From NCBI RefSeq assembly GCF_900207575.1, contig NZ_OAOQ01000003.1, positions 304,737-368,736 of the forward strand: a stretch of 64,000 nt of DNA, written 5' to 3'. How positions within the stretch are numbered: position 1 is the first letter of the stretch; the number at the start of each line of letters is the position of its first letter. Position numbers and translations under genes: made by a program. This document shows positions 35,168-44,009 of the stretch, piece after piece. Origin of the DNA: Cereibacter ovatus. GTDB taxonomy: Bacteria > Pseudomonadota > Alphaproteobacteria > Rhodobacterales > Rhodobacteraceae. The notes beneath the pieces were generated by a model. It searched no databases. It was not told the origin of the DNA and saw nothing but the letters and a program-made list of their open reading frames with translations.

Positions 35168-37747
35168 TTAGCGGCCGATCGACCACCAGCCACGGCGACG
35201 GGGTTTGGAATCGTCCTCGGGCTCGGGCTCGGGCTGCGGTTCGGGCGTGGCTTCCCACAGCGGGGCCGGCTGGGCGGCAGTCACCGGGGCCGGGGCAGGC
35301 GTGGGTTCGGGGGCAGGCGCGGGTTCGGCGGCCGGAGTGGCTTCGGGGGCCGGGGCCGCAGGCGTAACCTCGGCCGTCACCTCCTCGGGGGCAGGCTTGC
35401 GGCGCGTGCGGCTGCGGGCGGGCTTTTTCGGTGCCGGCTCTTCGGCGGCCGGGGCCGGTTCGGCGGCAGGTTCGGCCACCTTGCGGGTCCGGGTGCGCGT
35501 GCGCTTCTTCGGTGCCGGTTCCTCGATCGGTTCGGGCGCGGGTTCAGCGGCAGGCTCGGCCACGGACGGCCGTTCAGCTTCGGCCGGGACTTCGGGCTCG
35601 ATCACCGGCAGCGCGGCAACCTCTTCCGCCTCGACGGCCTCCGACTCGGCGCCTTCGTCCTCGTCCTCATCCTCGTCGTCGCCTTCGCCATCGGACGATT
35701 CAAGGCCGTTCGGGCCGTTCACCGCATTGGGCCCGCCGCGACGGCGCCGCCGACGACGACGCTTCTTCTTCGGCTGACCTTCGGACGGCGCGCCCTCGGC
35801 AAGCTCGGCCACGATGTCCTCGGCCTCTTCGACGATGACTTCGGGCTCTTCCTCGACCCAGTCATCTTCGGGCTCGTCGACCGGAGCGCCCATCAGATCG
35901 GCACTGCCCGAGATCACCTTGACGGTTTCCGGCACCACGCGGGTCGCGGTCTTGAACTTTTCGATCACATAATCGGGGCTGGACAGCGACGGATCGGCCT
36001 CGACCCGGACCGCCATGCCATAGCGCGCCTCGATCATCGCGATATGTTCGCGCTTCTGGTTCATCAGGAAGTTGACCACCGCGATCGGGGCGCGCAGCAG
36101 CACCTCTTTCGACCGCTTGCGGGTGCCTTCTTCCTCCAGCTGCCGCAGAACCTGCAAGGCAAGGCTGTCATCGGACCGGATCAGGCCGGTGCCGTGGCAA
36201 TGCGCGCAGGGCTGCGTGGTCGATTCCAGCATCCCCGGACGCAGGCGCTGGCGGCTCATCTCCATCAGGCCAAAGCCCGAGATGCGGCCGACCTGAATCC
36301 GCGCGCGGTCGGTTTTCAGCTTGTCTTTCAGACGCTTCTCGACGGCGGCGTTATTCTTCCGCTCTTCCATGTCGATGAAGTCGATCACGATCAGGCCGGC
36401 AAGGTCGCGCAGACGCAACTGACGCGCCACCTCTTCGGCGGCTTCAAGGTTGGTCTTGAGAGCGGTTTCCTCGATCGAGCCTTCCTTCGTCGCCCGGCCA
36501 GAGTTCACGTCGACCGCCACCAGCGCCTCGGTCACGCCGATGACGATATAGCCGCCGGATTTCAGCTGCACGACCGGGTTGAACATGCCGGAAAGATAAC
36601 TTTCCACCTGATAGCGGGCGAACAGCGGCATCGGCTCATCATAGCGGATCACCTGCCGCGCATGCGCCGGCATGATCATCCGCATGAAATCCTTGGCGGT
36701 GCGATAGCCGGCCTCGCCCTCGACCAGAACTTCCTCGATCTCGCGGTTGAACAGGTCGCGGATCGTGCGCTTGATCAGGTCGCCCTCTTCGTAGATCGGG
36801 GCGGGGGCGATGCTTTTCAGCGTCAGTTCGCGGATCTGTTCCCACAGACGCAGCAGATATTCATAATCGCGCCGGATTTCCTGCTTGGTGCGTTTGGCGC
36901 CGGCGGTGCGGATGATCAGGCCCGCGCCTTCCGGAACCTCAAGTTCGGCGGCGATTTCCTTCAGCTTCTTGCGGTCGGCGGCCTGCGTGATCTTGCGGGA
37001 AATCCCGCCGCCCCGCGCCGTGTTCGGCATCAGCACGCAATAACGGCCCGCCAGCGACAGATAGGTGGTCAGAGCCGCGCCCTTGTTGCCGCGTTCTTCC
37101 TTGACCACCTGCACCAGCATGATCTGGCGCACCTTGATCACTTCCTGGATCTTGTAGCGACGCGACCGCGGCTTGCGTGGCGGGGGAATTTCCTCGGACA
37201 GATCCTCATCGGCGACCGATTCGATCTCATCGTCGGTGTCCGAGGCGTGATCGACGGCTTTCCAGGGCTTTTCACCCTCATCGCCATCGGGTTGAGGGCT
37301 TTGGGTCGCGTCAACCTCATACAGCGCATCGGCGCCGGTTTCTTCGCCCAGATCAACCACATCCATGCCGGCGACATTGCCGCCCTGCACGGCATCGGCG
37401 GCCTGCGGACGTGGACGGCGGCGCGAACGGCCCTGATCCTCATCGTCCTCGGCGCGGTTGAAGGCGCGCTCTTCCTCGAGCAGCGCCTTACGGTCGGCCA
37501 TCGGGATCTGGTAGTAATCGGGATGGATCTCGGCGAAGGCCAGGAAGCCGTGCCGGTTCCCGCCGTAATCGACGAAAGCCGCCTGAAGCGAGGGTTCGAC
37601 CCGCGTCACCTTGGCGAGATAGATGTTTCCGGCGATCTGCCGCTTGTTGACGGTTTCAAAATCGAATTCCTCGACCTTGTTTCCGTCGACCACCACGACC
37701 CGAGTTTCCTCGGGGTGGGTGGCATCGATAAGCATTTTCTTGGCCAT
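35168..37747 (-). CDS. rne: Ribonuclease E
   Basis: Essential endoribonuclease for mRNA decay and rRNA/tRNA processing, 859 residues. The S1 domain (VTRVEPSLQAAFVDYGGNRHG) is split by an acidic insertion of about 110 residues (roughly 95-205) before resuming at IMLVQVVKEERGNKGAALTT. The DNase I-like catalytic part has VAVDVNSG and IVIDFIDM with the metal-binding aspartates, and CAHCHG is the zinc link of the tetramer. The C-terminal 260 residues are disordered: acidic, then a run of Arg after KKKRRRR, then Pro/Ala/Glu, a likely RNA- and protein-binding scaffold. ATG 37747 (MAKKMLIDATHPEE) is the family start. Confidence 0.95.
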   Translation of the reverse strand: MAKKMLIDATHPEETRVVVVDGNKVEEFDFETVNKRQIAGNIYLAKVTRVEPSLQAAFVDYGGNRHGFLAFAEIHPDYYQIPMADRKALLEEERAFNRAEDDEDQGRSRRRPRPQAADAVQGGNVAGMDVVDLGEETGADALYEVDATQSPQPDGDEGEKPWKAVDHASDTDDEIESVADEDLSEEIPPPRKPRSRRYKIQEVIKVRQIMLVQVVKEERGNKGAALTTYLSLAGRYCVLMPNTARGGGISRKITQAADRKKLKEIAAELEVPEGAGLIIRTAGAKRTKQEIRRDYEYLLRLWEQIRELTLKSIAPAPIYEEGDLIKRTIRDLFNREIEEVLVEGEAGYRTAKDFMRMIMPAHARQVIRYDEPMPLFARYQVESYLSGMFNPVVQLKSGGYIVIGVTEALVAVDVNSGRATKEGSIEETALKTNLEAAEEVARQLRLRDLAGLIVIDFIDMEERKNNAAVEKRLKDKLKTDRARIQVGRISGFGLMEMSRQRLRPGMLESTTQPCAHCHGTGLIRSDDSLALQVLRQLEEEGTRKRSKEVLLRAPIAVVNFLMNQKREHIAMIEARYGMAVRVEADPSLSSPDYVIEKFKTATRVVPETVKVISGSADLMGAPVDEPEDDWVEEEPEVIVEEAEDIVAELAEGAPSEGQPKKKRRRRRRRRGGPNAVNGPNGLESSDGEGDDEDEDEDEGAESEAVEAEEVAALPVIEPEVPAEAERPSVAEPAAEPAPEPIEEPAPKKRTRTRTRKVAEPAAEPAPAAEEPAPKKPARSRTRRKPAPEEVTAEVTPAAPAPEATPAAEPAPAPEPTPAPAPVTAAQPAPLWEATPEPQPEPEPEDDSKPRRRGWWSIGR

Positions 37748-38223
37748 CTGGTTCCATGGCACCCGGACAACAGGCTTGGGCCGGGGCGAGCCCCGGCAAA
37801 GGTCCATTGTGCGTGGTGGCTTGTTCGGGCGAGGCGGCGCCGGGGGCCAGAAAGCGCGGGGCCGCAGGGGCCCCTCGTGCAGTCTGGCAATCGATCGGCG
37901 CGGCTCATCGCGGTTCTATGATCCCGGGCGCAAGTCGGGCGCCCATTGAAATGGCCCGATCAGTCTGAAGACCTGCGGGCGAACGTGGGGCCTTGCGACC
38001 CCGGAGATCTGCACGCGGCTGCGCTTTCGGACCCTTGGCCCCGATTGCGCGCACGGCAGCGAAACTGGCGCGCGGACATCTGCCATCATCAGGCGAAACC
38101 CGCGTAGGTGCGACATTAGCGGCAGGGACGGGCAAAACACAATGGCCTATTTTTGGCGGAGCAACTCAACCATTGGTCGAGTGCCGCCGCCATGACCACG
38201 CTTGGGTGGATTATCCCGGAAAA
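37748..38223. other. Long leader region upstream of rne
   Basis: 476 bp separate rne from dctD on the same strand. Near the rne start it contains a GC hairpin (GGGGCCGCAGGGGCCCC, about 37857). A long structured leader would fit rne autoregulation known from other bacteria, but no clear promoter was identified and nothing else is recognised. Confidence 0.45.
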
Positions 38224-39552
38224 TCAGACGTAATCGGCGCGGCTTAGCCCGTATTTCGCCATTTTCTCGTTCAGGGTCCGGCGCGGCAGGCACAACTCCT
38301 CCATCACCGCCACGATCGAACCCTTGTGCCGACGCATGGTGTTGTCGATCAGCATCCGCTCGAACGCCTCGACGTAATCCTTCAGCGGCTTGCCCTCGGT
38401 GGTCAGCGCCGGGCCTGATGCTTCGTTGTCGGCCATCAAGAGCGACGCGATCGAGCCCGATCCGCGCCGGTTCTGCAACACCGCGCGTTCCGCGATGTTG
38501 ACAAGCTGGCGCACGTTGCCGGGCCAGGGCGCCTGAAGCAGCTGGGCGGCCTCTTGTGCGGTCACCTGCGGCGCCTCGCAGCCATATTCCTCGGCGAACT
38601 GTTCCGACATGCGGGTGAACAGCGTCAGGATATCCTCGCCGCGCGTCCGAAGCGGCGGCAGCACGATGGTCATGGCGCCCAGCCGGTAATAAAGGTCGGA
38701 CCGCAGGACGTTTTCCAGCGTCGTATCCGGCGCGTGTTCGTTGCAGATCGCGATGATCCGGGTTTCGGGCGGGGTGCCCTGTTCGTTGATGACAGTCAGC
38801 AGCCGCGATTGCAGCGGATGCGACAGCGACTCGATATCTTCAAGACACAGCGTCCCGCCCCGGGCTTCCTCGACCAGCGGAAGCTGGCCGTCCTCGGTCG
38901 GGCCGAACAGTTTGGCCGACAACTGATCCTCGGACCAGGCGGCACAGGAAATCGTCACGAACTTGCGCCCGGCCCGCGCCCCCACCGCGTGAAGCGCATG
39001 CGCCACCAGCGTCTTTCCGGTTCCGGTCTCGCCGTCGATCAGCACATGGCTGTCGGCCTGCCCCAGATCCAGGATATCCTCGCGCAGGCGCTCCATGACC
39101 GGCGAGGTGCCGATCAGCTTCTTCATCAGCACCGTCCCGTCAGAGAGTTCCCGTCGCAACGCCCGGTTGTCCAGCGTCAGCTTGCGCTGCTGGGTGGCGC
39201 GTTTGGCCAGTTCCGTCATCCGGTCGGGGTTGAACGGCTTTTCCAGAAAGTCGAAGGCGCCGACGCGCATCGCCTCAACCGCCATCGGCACATCGCCATG
39301 GCCGGTGATCAGGATCACCGGCAGGCCGCTGTCCATGCTCATCAGCTTTTTCAGGAAGGTCATGCCATCCATGCCGGGCATCTTGATATCGGACACCACG
39401 ACGCCGGGAAAATCCGCGCCAAGGGTTTTCAGCGCCTCTTCGGCGCTGGCATAGGTTTCGGTGTCAAAGCCCGAAAGCGCAAGCCACTGGCTGATCGACT
39501 GCCGCATGTCGGCTTCGTCATCGACGATCGCCACTTTCATCGCACGGGCCAT
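38224..39552 (-). CDS. dctD: DctD-like NtrC-family response regulator lacking GAFTGA
   Basis: Response regulator of 442 residues. The receiver domain has phospho-acceptor Asp55 (VVVSDIKMPGMDG). The AAA+ domain has Walker A GETGTGKT and arginine-finger region RSDLYYRLGAM, but where enhancer-binding proteins read ELFGHxxGAFTGA this one reads KLFGPTEDGQLPLVEE, several residues shorter; the sigma-54-contacting GAFTGA loop is absent. Walker B reads GGTLCLEDIE instead of LFLDE. The C-terminal Fis-type helix-turn-helix ends RRTLNEKMAKYGLS. ATG 39552 follows GAGTGAGGT. It pairs with the DctB-like kinase upstream. It therefore probably does not activate sigma-54 polymerase. Confidence 0.88.
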   Translation of the reverse strand: MARAMKVAIVDDEADMRQSISQWLALSGFDTETYASAEEALKTLGADFPGVVVSDIKMPGMDGMTFLKKLMSMDSGLPVILITGHGDVPMAVEAMRVGAFDFLEKPFNPDRMTELAKRATQQRKLTLDNRALRRELSDGTVLMKKLIGTSPVMERLREDILDLGQADSHVLIDGETGTGKTLVAHALHAVGARAGRKFVTISCAAWSEDQLSAKLFGPTEDGQLPLVEEARGGTLCLEDIESLSHPLQSRLLTVINEQGTPPETRIIAICNEHAPDTTLENVLRSDLYYRLGAMTIVLPPLRTRGEDILTLFTRMSEQFAEEYGCEAPQVTAQEAAQLLQAPWPGNVRQLVNIAERAVLQNRRGSGSIASLLMADNEASGPALTTEGKPLKDYVEAFERMLIDNTMRRHKGSIVAVMEELCLPRRTLNEKMAKYGLSRADYV

Positions 39553-39559
39553 TGATACC

Positions 39560-41323
39560 TCACTCGGCTGCTTTCACGTCTGAACCCAGGATAGGCAGCT
39601 GCACCTCGAACACTGCGCCGCCGCTTTCCGCGTTGCGCGCGGTCAGACGCCCGCCAAGGTCGGTCACGATACCCGACGAGATCGCAAGGCCAAGGCCCAC
39701 CCCCTCGCCCGGTTTCTTGGTGGTGTAGAAAGGCTCGAACAGGTTGTCGAGGTCTTCGATCCCGTGCCCATTGTCGCGGACGGTCAGCGTTGCGGTCTCG
39801 CCGGCCGACAGCAGGATGTCGATCTGCGCCGAGGGGATGTCTTTCGTCGCATCCAGCGCGTTGCGCAGCAGATTGATGATGACCTGTTCCAGCCGCAGCT
39901 TGTCGGCCATCACCATCACCGGCTGGCGCGGCATGGCACGGCTGATCCGCACCACGCGGATCTTCAACTGCGGTTCCATCATCGACAGCGCCGAGGAAAC
40001 GCAATGGCGCATATCCACCGGCTCGAACGCCTCACCGCCTTTGCGGGCATAGGATTTCAACTGCCGGGTGATCGCGCCCATCCGCTCGATCAGGTCGTCG
40101 ATCCGCTGGAACGAGGACAGCGCCTCTTCCGTCCGGCGCCGCTGCAACAAGAGTTTCGCACCCGCCAGATAGGTCTTCATCGCGGCCAGCGGCTGGTTCA
40201 GTTCGTGGCTGACAGCGGCCGACATCTCGCCCAGCGCGGCAAGCTTGGACGATTGTGCCAGCGTCAGCTCCGCCACGGCCAGATCCTTCTGCACCTTTTC
40301 GCGTTCGGCAATCTCTCGCTGCAAACGCGCATTCAGAAGGCGAAGTTCCGCCGACTCGCGCTGAAACGACATGCTTTGCGAATAGGCCTTGCGGGACAGC
40401 AGATAGAAGGTCAGCGCCAGCAGAATGGCAAAGCCCATGATCTCCAGCGCAAGGATGCCGTTCACCCGTTCGCGCACGGAATCATAGGCGGTGAAGGTCA
40501 CGATGCGCCAGCCGCGGAACGGCACCCGCGATTCGGTCTTCATCACCGCCTCGCCCTTCAGATAGGCGTCGGGCGGCTGCTGCGCCCAGTCGGCGGTGGC
40601 CTGCAACGCCCGCCGGATCGCCGAGGGCGCATCGCGCGCGGCCAGCGCCTGCGGGATCGTCAGCCCGCGCCAGCGCGGTTCGGTCGACAGGATCACGATG
40701 CCCTGACTGTCCGTGACCAGCACCGCATCCTGAAGCCCGGCCCAGGCGCGTTCGTATTTCATCAGATCGACCGCGACGACGATCACCCCCACCATGCGGT
40801 TGTCGTTCAGAACGGCCCGCGAATAGGTGAAATCGAACATCCCCTGCTCGCGCAGCGCCGAGGTGAACACCGTGTCGCGGTTGCGTTGCGCATCGATGAA
40901 ATAGGGCGCGGCGCGGTGGCTGGTGCCGATCAGGTTGCGGTTGGTCGCGCCGACGGTGCGGCCGTCCTTGTCCAGCAGCAGGATCGAGGCGGCGCCGATC
41001 TCGGCCTGAAACGAGATCAGCCGCTGCGATGTCGACGAGAATTCGGCCGAGCCCAGCGCCCCGATCAGCGCCGGGTCACGCGCCAGCAACAAGGGCACGA
41101 CCGAGGTGCGCTGCAATTCGGTCAGCAGGTTGCCGGAATACAGCGCAAGGCGCAGTTCGGCCCGGCTGCGTGTCGAATCGGTAAAGCGTTCGCTCATCCA
41201 GCGGTTGGTGACCAGCACGGTCACCACGGCCAGGATGACCAGAAGCCCCACGGCGATCCGCAAGCGCCAGCCGTTGCCCGGTGGCGCCGGCTCTGCTTCG
41301 GTCTGGAAGGCCGCGTCCTGCAT
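39560..41323 (-). CDS. dctB: DctB-like sensor histidine kinase
   Basis: Membrane sensor of 587 residues. TM1 (LRIAVGLLVILAVVTVLVTN) and TM2 (GILALEIMGFAILLALTFYLL) flank a periplasmic double-PAS (Cache) domain of about 260 residues with DKDGRTVGATNRNLIG and YSRAVLNDNRMVGVIVVAVD. A cytoplasmic coiled coil leads to the H-box AAVSHELNQPLAAMKTYLAG (His near 372) and the ATPase domain with NLLRNALDAT, VRDNGHGI and GVGLGLAIS. This is the layout of DctB, the C4-dicarboxylate sensor. It ends 8 bp before dctD. No dctPQM transporter is in the window, so the ligand is inferred from homology. Confidence 0.88.
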   Translation of the reverse strand: MQDAAFQTEAEPAPPGNGWRLRIAVGLLVILAVVTVLVTNRWMSERFTDSTRSRAELRLALYSGNLLTELQRTSVVPLLLARDPALIGALGSAEFSSTSQRLISFQAEIGAASILLLDKDGRTVGATNRNLIGTSHRAAPYFIDAQRNRDTVFTSALREQGMFDFTYSRAVLNDNRMVGVIVVAVDLMKYERAWAGLQDAVLVTDSQGIVILSTEPRWRGLTIPQALAARDAPSAIRRALQATADWAQQPPDAYLKGEAVMKTESRVPFRGWRIVTFTAYDSVRERVNGILALEIMGFAILLALTFYLLSRKAYSQSMSFQRESAELRLLNARLQREIAEREKVQKDLAVAELTLAQSSKLAALGEMSAAVSHELNQPLAAMKTYLAGAKLLLQRRRTEEALSSFQRIDDLIERMGAITRQLKSYARKGGEAFEPVDMRHCVSSALSMMEPQLKIRVVRISRAMPRQPVMVMADKLRLEQVIINLLRNALDATKDIPSAQIDILLSAGETATLTVRDNGHGIEDLDNLFEPFYTTKKPGEGVGLGLAISSGIVTDLGGRLTARNAESGGAVFEVQLPILGSDVKAAE

Positions 41324-41370
41324 GGGCGGGAACCTACTGCGCCACGATCAGCGCAACAAGCGCCGGGCGA

Positions 41371-42039
41371 TCACACCAGCGCCATCGCGCCCAGAAGCGA
41401 GCGGAACATCCCCATGCCGTCGGTGCCGCCCTGCGCCGGATCGACGGCGCGTTCGGGGTGCGGCATCAGGCCCAGCACGCGGCGGTTGTCCGACAGCACC
41501 CCCGCGATATCAGCCATCGAGCCGTTGGGGTTTTCCAGATAGGTGAAGGCCACCCGATCCTCGGCCCGCAGCCGCGCCAGCGTGTCCGGGTCGGCGGTAT
41601 AGTTGCCGTCGTGGTGTGCGATCGGGAAACGCACCACATCGCCTACCGCCCAGCCCGCGGTGAAGGCGCTGTCGGCGGTCGCGACCGACAGTTCCACCGG
41701 GCGGCAGATGAATTTCAGCCCGGCATTGCGCATCAGCGCCCCCGGCAGCAGGCCGGTTTCGGTCAGCACCTGAAAGCCGTTGCAGATCCCCAGCACATAG
41801 CCGCCGCGTTCCGCATGCCGGATCATCGCCCCCGCGATGGGCGAGCGCGCGGCAATCGCGCCGCAGCGCAGGTAATCACCGAAGGAAAAGCCACCCGGCA
41901 CGCCCACCACGTCGACGCCCGCCGGCAGGTCGGTATCCTTGTGCCAGACCCGGACCACCTCGGCGCCGGCGGCCTCGAAGGCCACGGCAAGGTCGCGGTC
42001 GCAGTTCGACCCGGGAAAGGTGATGACGGCGGCTTTCAT
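41371..42039 (-). CDS. purQ: Phosphoribosylformylglycinamidine synthase subunit PurQ
   Basis: Glutaminase subunit of the three-part FGAM synthase (PurL-PurQ-PurS) in purine synthesis. It has 222 residues, a class I amidotransferase: the nucleophile Cys is in [13 protein letters not shown] near 85 and the His/Glu pair in [11 protein letters not shown] near 193. [14 protein letters not shown] (ATG 42039) is the usual start; an in-frame GTG nine bases upstream is less likely. purS and purC precede it on the same strand; the space to purS (146 bp) contains a GGCGCGGG/CCCGCGCC hairpin. Confidence 0.96.
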   Translation of the reverse strand: MKAAVITFPGSNCDRDLAVAFEAAGAEVVRVWHKDTDLPAGVDVVGVPGGFSFGDYLRCGAIAARSPIAGAMIRHAERGGYVLGICNGFQVLTETGLLPGALMRNAGLKFICRPVELSVATADSAFTAGWAVGDVVRFPIAHHDGNYTADPDTLARLRAEDRVAFTYLENPNGSMADIAGVLSDNRRVLGLMPHPERAVDPAQGGTDGMGMFRSLLGAMALV

Positions 42040-42185
42040 CGGCGGCACTCCGGCTGGGATCTGGGCGGGGGGAAGGGAAGGGAAGGACAGGACGGGGAAG
42101 GACTGCCCCCCGATAGCGCAAATGGACCGGCGCGGGAAGCACCCGCGCCGTCATGTCGTCAGCGCGGGCGCAGCCGGCCCGAGAT

Positions 42186-42425
42186 TCAGAGGATCTCGAC
42201 GGTGAACTTTTCGATCACCGTATTGGCAAGCAGCTTTTCGCACATGACGCGCACTTCGGCTTCGGCGGCGGCGGCATCGGTCGCGGTCAGGTCAAGGTCG
42301 ATCACCTTGCCCTGACGGACGCCGGCAACGCCCGAAAACCCAAGGGTGCCAAGCGCGTGTTTCACCGCCTCGCCCTGCGGATCGAGGACGCCATCCTTCA
42401 GCATGACATGGACGCGGGCTTTCAT
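42186..42425 (-). CDS. purS: Phosphoribosylformylglycinamidine synthase subunit PurS
   Basis: Small bridging subunit of 79 residues that links PurQ and PurL and helps ammonia channelling. MKARVHVMLKDGVLDPQG and the ALGTLGFSGVAGVRQGKVID segment are diagnostic. CEKLLANTVIEKFTVEI is the C-terminal strand region. It begins 14 bp after purC and is thus probably co-transcribed with it. Confidence 0.96.
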   Translation of the reverse strand: MKARVHVMLKDGVLDPQGEAVKHALGTLGFSGVAGVRQGKVIDLDLTATDAAAAEAEVRVMCEKLLANTVIEKFTVEIL

Positions 42426-42439
42426 CGCGGCAGGGCCTT

Positions 42440-43189
42440 TCAGTTGATAAGCGTGGGCTTGGTGGTGTGGGTGACGTTCGAGGGCAGCACGCCAAGGCGG
42501 CGGGCAAGCTCGGTATAGACATCCTGAAGCGGGCCGGGTTCGCGGGCGGGGCTTTCGCCTTCGCTGCGCACGTCCCACAGCCGGCAGCTGTCGGGGCTGA
42601 TCTCGTCGGCCACGATCAGGCGCATGTAATCGCCTTCCCAGATCCGGCCGACCTCGATGCGGAAATCGGCGAGGCGGATGCCCACCCCCATCATCACGCC
42701 CGACAGAAAGTCGTTCACGCGCAGCGCCAGCGCCACGACATCGTCCAGATCCTGCTGGCTGGCCCAGCCGAAGGCGATGATATGTTCCTCGGACACCAGC
42801 GGGCAGCCCAGCTTGTCGTCCTTGAAGTAATATTCGACGATCGGGCGCGGCAGCGGCGTGCCTTCCGGAATGCCAAGGCGTTTCGAGATGCCGCCGGCGG
42901 CGAAGTTGCGGACCACCACTTCCAGCGGGATGATCTCGGCCATGCGCACAAGCTGTTCGCGCATGTTGATGCGGCGGATGAAATGGGTCGGCACGCCGAT
43001 GCCGTTCAGGCCGGACATGAAGAATTCCGACAGCCGGTTGTTCAGAACGCCCTTGCCTTCAAGCCCGGTCGAAGCCGTGTTCGAGCCGGCATTGCCATCG
43101 TCCTTGAAGTACTGGATCAGCGTCCCGGGTTCGGGCCCCTCGTAGAGGATCTTGGCCTTGCCCTCGTAGACCTTCTTGCGACGCGCCAT
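42440..43189 (-). CDS. purC: SAICAR synthetase
   Basis: Joins aspartate to CAIR with ATP in purine synthesis. It has 249 residues. [52 protein letters not shown] and [13 protein letters not shown] are standard. One segment is odd: after YFKDD, where alphaproteobacterial enzymes usually read ATAFN plus a Lys-rich stretch, this one reads [16 protein letters not shown] before resuming [11 protein letters not shown]. The length is unchanged and there is no frameshift. ATG 43189 follows GGAGAG. Its upstream region carries a 26-bp minisatellite. Confidence 0.93.
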   Translation of the reverse strand: MARRKKVYEGKAKILYEGPEPGTLIQYFKDDGNAGSNTASTGLEGKGVLNNRLSEFFMSGLNGIGVPTHFIRRINMREQLVRMAEIIPLEVVVRNFAAGGISKRLGIPEGTPLPRPIVEYYFKDDKLGCPLVSEEHIIAFGWASQQDLDDVVALALRVNDFLSGVMMGVGIRLADFRIEVGRIWEGDYMRLIVADEISPDSCRLWDVRSEGESPAREPGPLQDVYTELARRLGVLPSNVTHTTKPTLIN

Positions 43190-43272
43190 GCACTCTCCGA
43201 TCGAACGACGAAGGGGGCGCGTCGATCGCACCCCGTTCCGGTTGAATTGGCCTATAAGCCAAGCCGCCCCGC

Positions 43273-43395
43273 GCCGCAAGGCGCACACCATCGGCAAGGC
43301 CGCAAGGCGCACAGCATCGGCAGGGCCGCAAGGCGCACACCATCGGCAGGGCTGCAAGGCGCACACGCCATGGGGGCAAGGCCGCAAGCCCCCGC
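43273..43395. repeat. 26-bp minisatellite upstream of purC
   Basis: Within the 342-bp space between purC and the divergent zeta-subunit gene, a unit beginning GCCGCAAGGCGCACACC and ending ATCGGCAAG repeats at 43273, 43299 and 43325, with a diverged fourth copy at 43351 and a partial one at 43381. Positions 3 and 4 carry small changes. It lies where promoters for both genes should be; no other structure is recognised in the gap. Confidence 0.9.
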
Positions 43396-43531
43396 TTTGG
43401 GGCGCCGCGCTGACGCGGGCGGCGATCCGCGCACGCAGGCGCACGCGCGCCCGCGGCCGCGCGCCCACTTGCGGCGGCCAGTCGGTGCAGGCATATCAGG
43501 GGCAAAGAGATTTCATGCGGAGGACCCGGCG

Positions 43532-43852
43532 ATGACCACCTATGACGATCGCGAGCGCGCTTTTGAGGCCAAGTTCGCCCACGACGCCGAGATGCAGTTC
43601 CGCGCAGAGGCCCGCCGCAACAAGCTTGTCGGCCTCTGGGCGGCCGAACTGCTGGGCAAGGCCGAAGACGAGGCGCAGGCCTATGCCCGTTCGGTGGTCG
43701 AACACGACCTGCACGAGCCGGGGATCGAGGATGTGATCGCGAAGCTGGTCGCCGATCTGGGCGACAAGGCAACCCCCGAGGCGATCCGCGCCAAGATGGC
43801 CGAGATGATGCCGGTGGCCAAGGCACAGCTGATGGCCGAAACCGGCCTCTGA
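43532..43852 (+). CDS. F1-ATPase inhibitor zeta subunit (DUF1476)
   Basis: Protein of 106 residues matching the alphaproteobacterial zeta subunit, which binds F1-ATP synthase and blocks its ATP hydrolysis. MTTYDDRERAFEAKFAHDAE is the inhibitory N-terminal helix; RRNKLVGLWAAELLGKAEDE and GIEDVIAKLVADLGDKATPE form the following four-helix part. ATG 43532 follows GGAGGAC. It is a single gene, not linked to atp operons here. The role is known experimentally for Paracoccus denitrificans zeta. Confidence 0.88.
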   Translation: MTTYDDRERAFEAKFAHDAEMQFRAEARRNKLVGLWAAELLGKAEDEAQAYARSVVEHDLHEPGIEDVIAKLVADLGDKATPEAIRAKMAEMMPVAKAQLMAETGL

Positions 43853-44009
43853 TACCGGGGCGGACGACGCCGGGGCGGGGGCCAAAGGGTGCCCTCGCTC
43901 AAGAAGATGATGAACAATATGGGTTTGCCTGCGCCGGCGCCGCATGGCAAAGCTTCGCGCGACGGGCCGCAACAGGCGGCTGCCAGACTTCCGACCGTGC
44001 GAGGATCAG

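Noticed and set aside
34997..37921. A very long plus-strand open frame (over 900 codons) opposite rne
   Set aside because: It is antisense to RNase E, rich in His/Gly/Arg, has no domain and arises because stop codons are rare in GC-rich complementary frames.
39764..41542. A long plus-strand open frame opposite dctB
   Set aside because: No recognisable domain; the minus-strand frame has a full histidine kinase.
42129..42149. GGCGCGGG/CCCGCGCC hairpin between purS and purQ as a terminator or riboswitch
   Set aside because: No T-run follows and no purine-riboswitch core is seen. It may only be an intercistronic hairpin.
43273..43395. The 26-bp array considered as CRISPR
   Set aside because: Units are directly adjacent with no spacers, and no cas genes are present.
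43889..44009. A GTG-started short frame (MPSLKKMMNNMGL) before the homocysteine methyltransferase
   Set aside because: Weak ribosome site, and the frame runs on into the methyltransferase gene in another phase. A leader peptide is possible but not supported.
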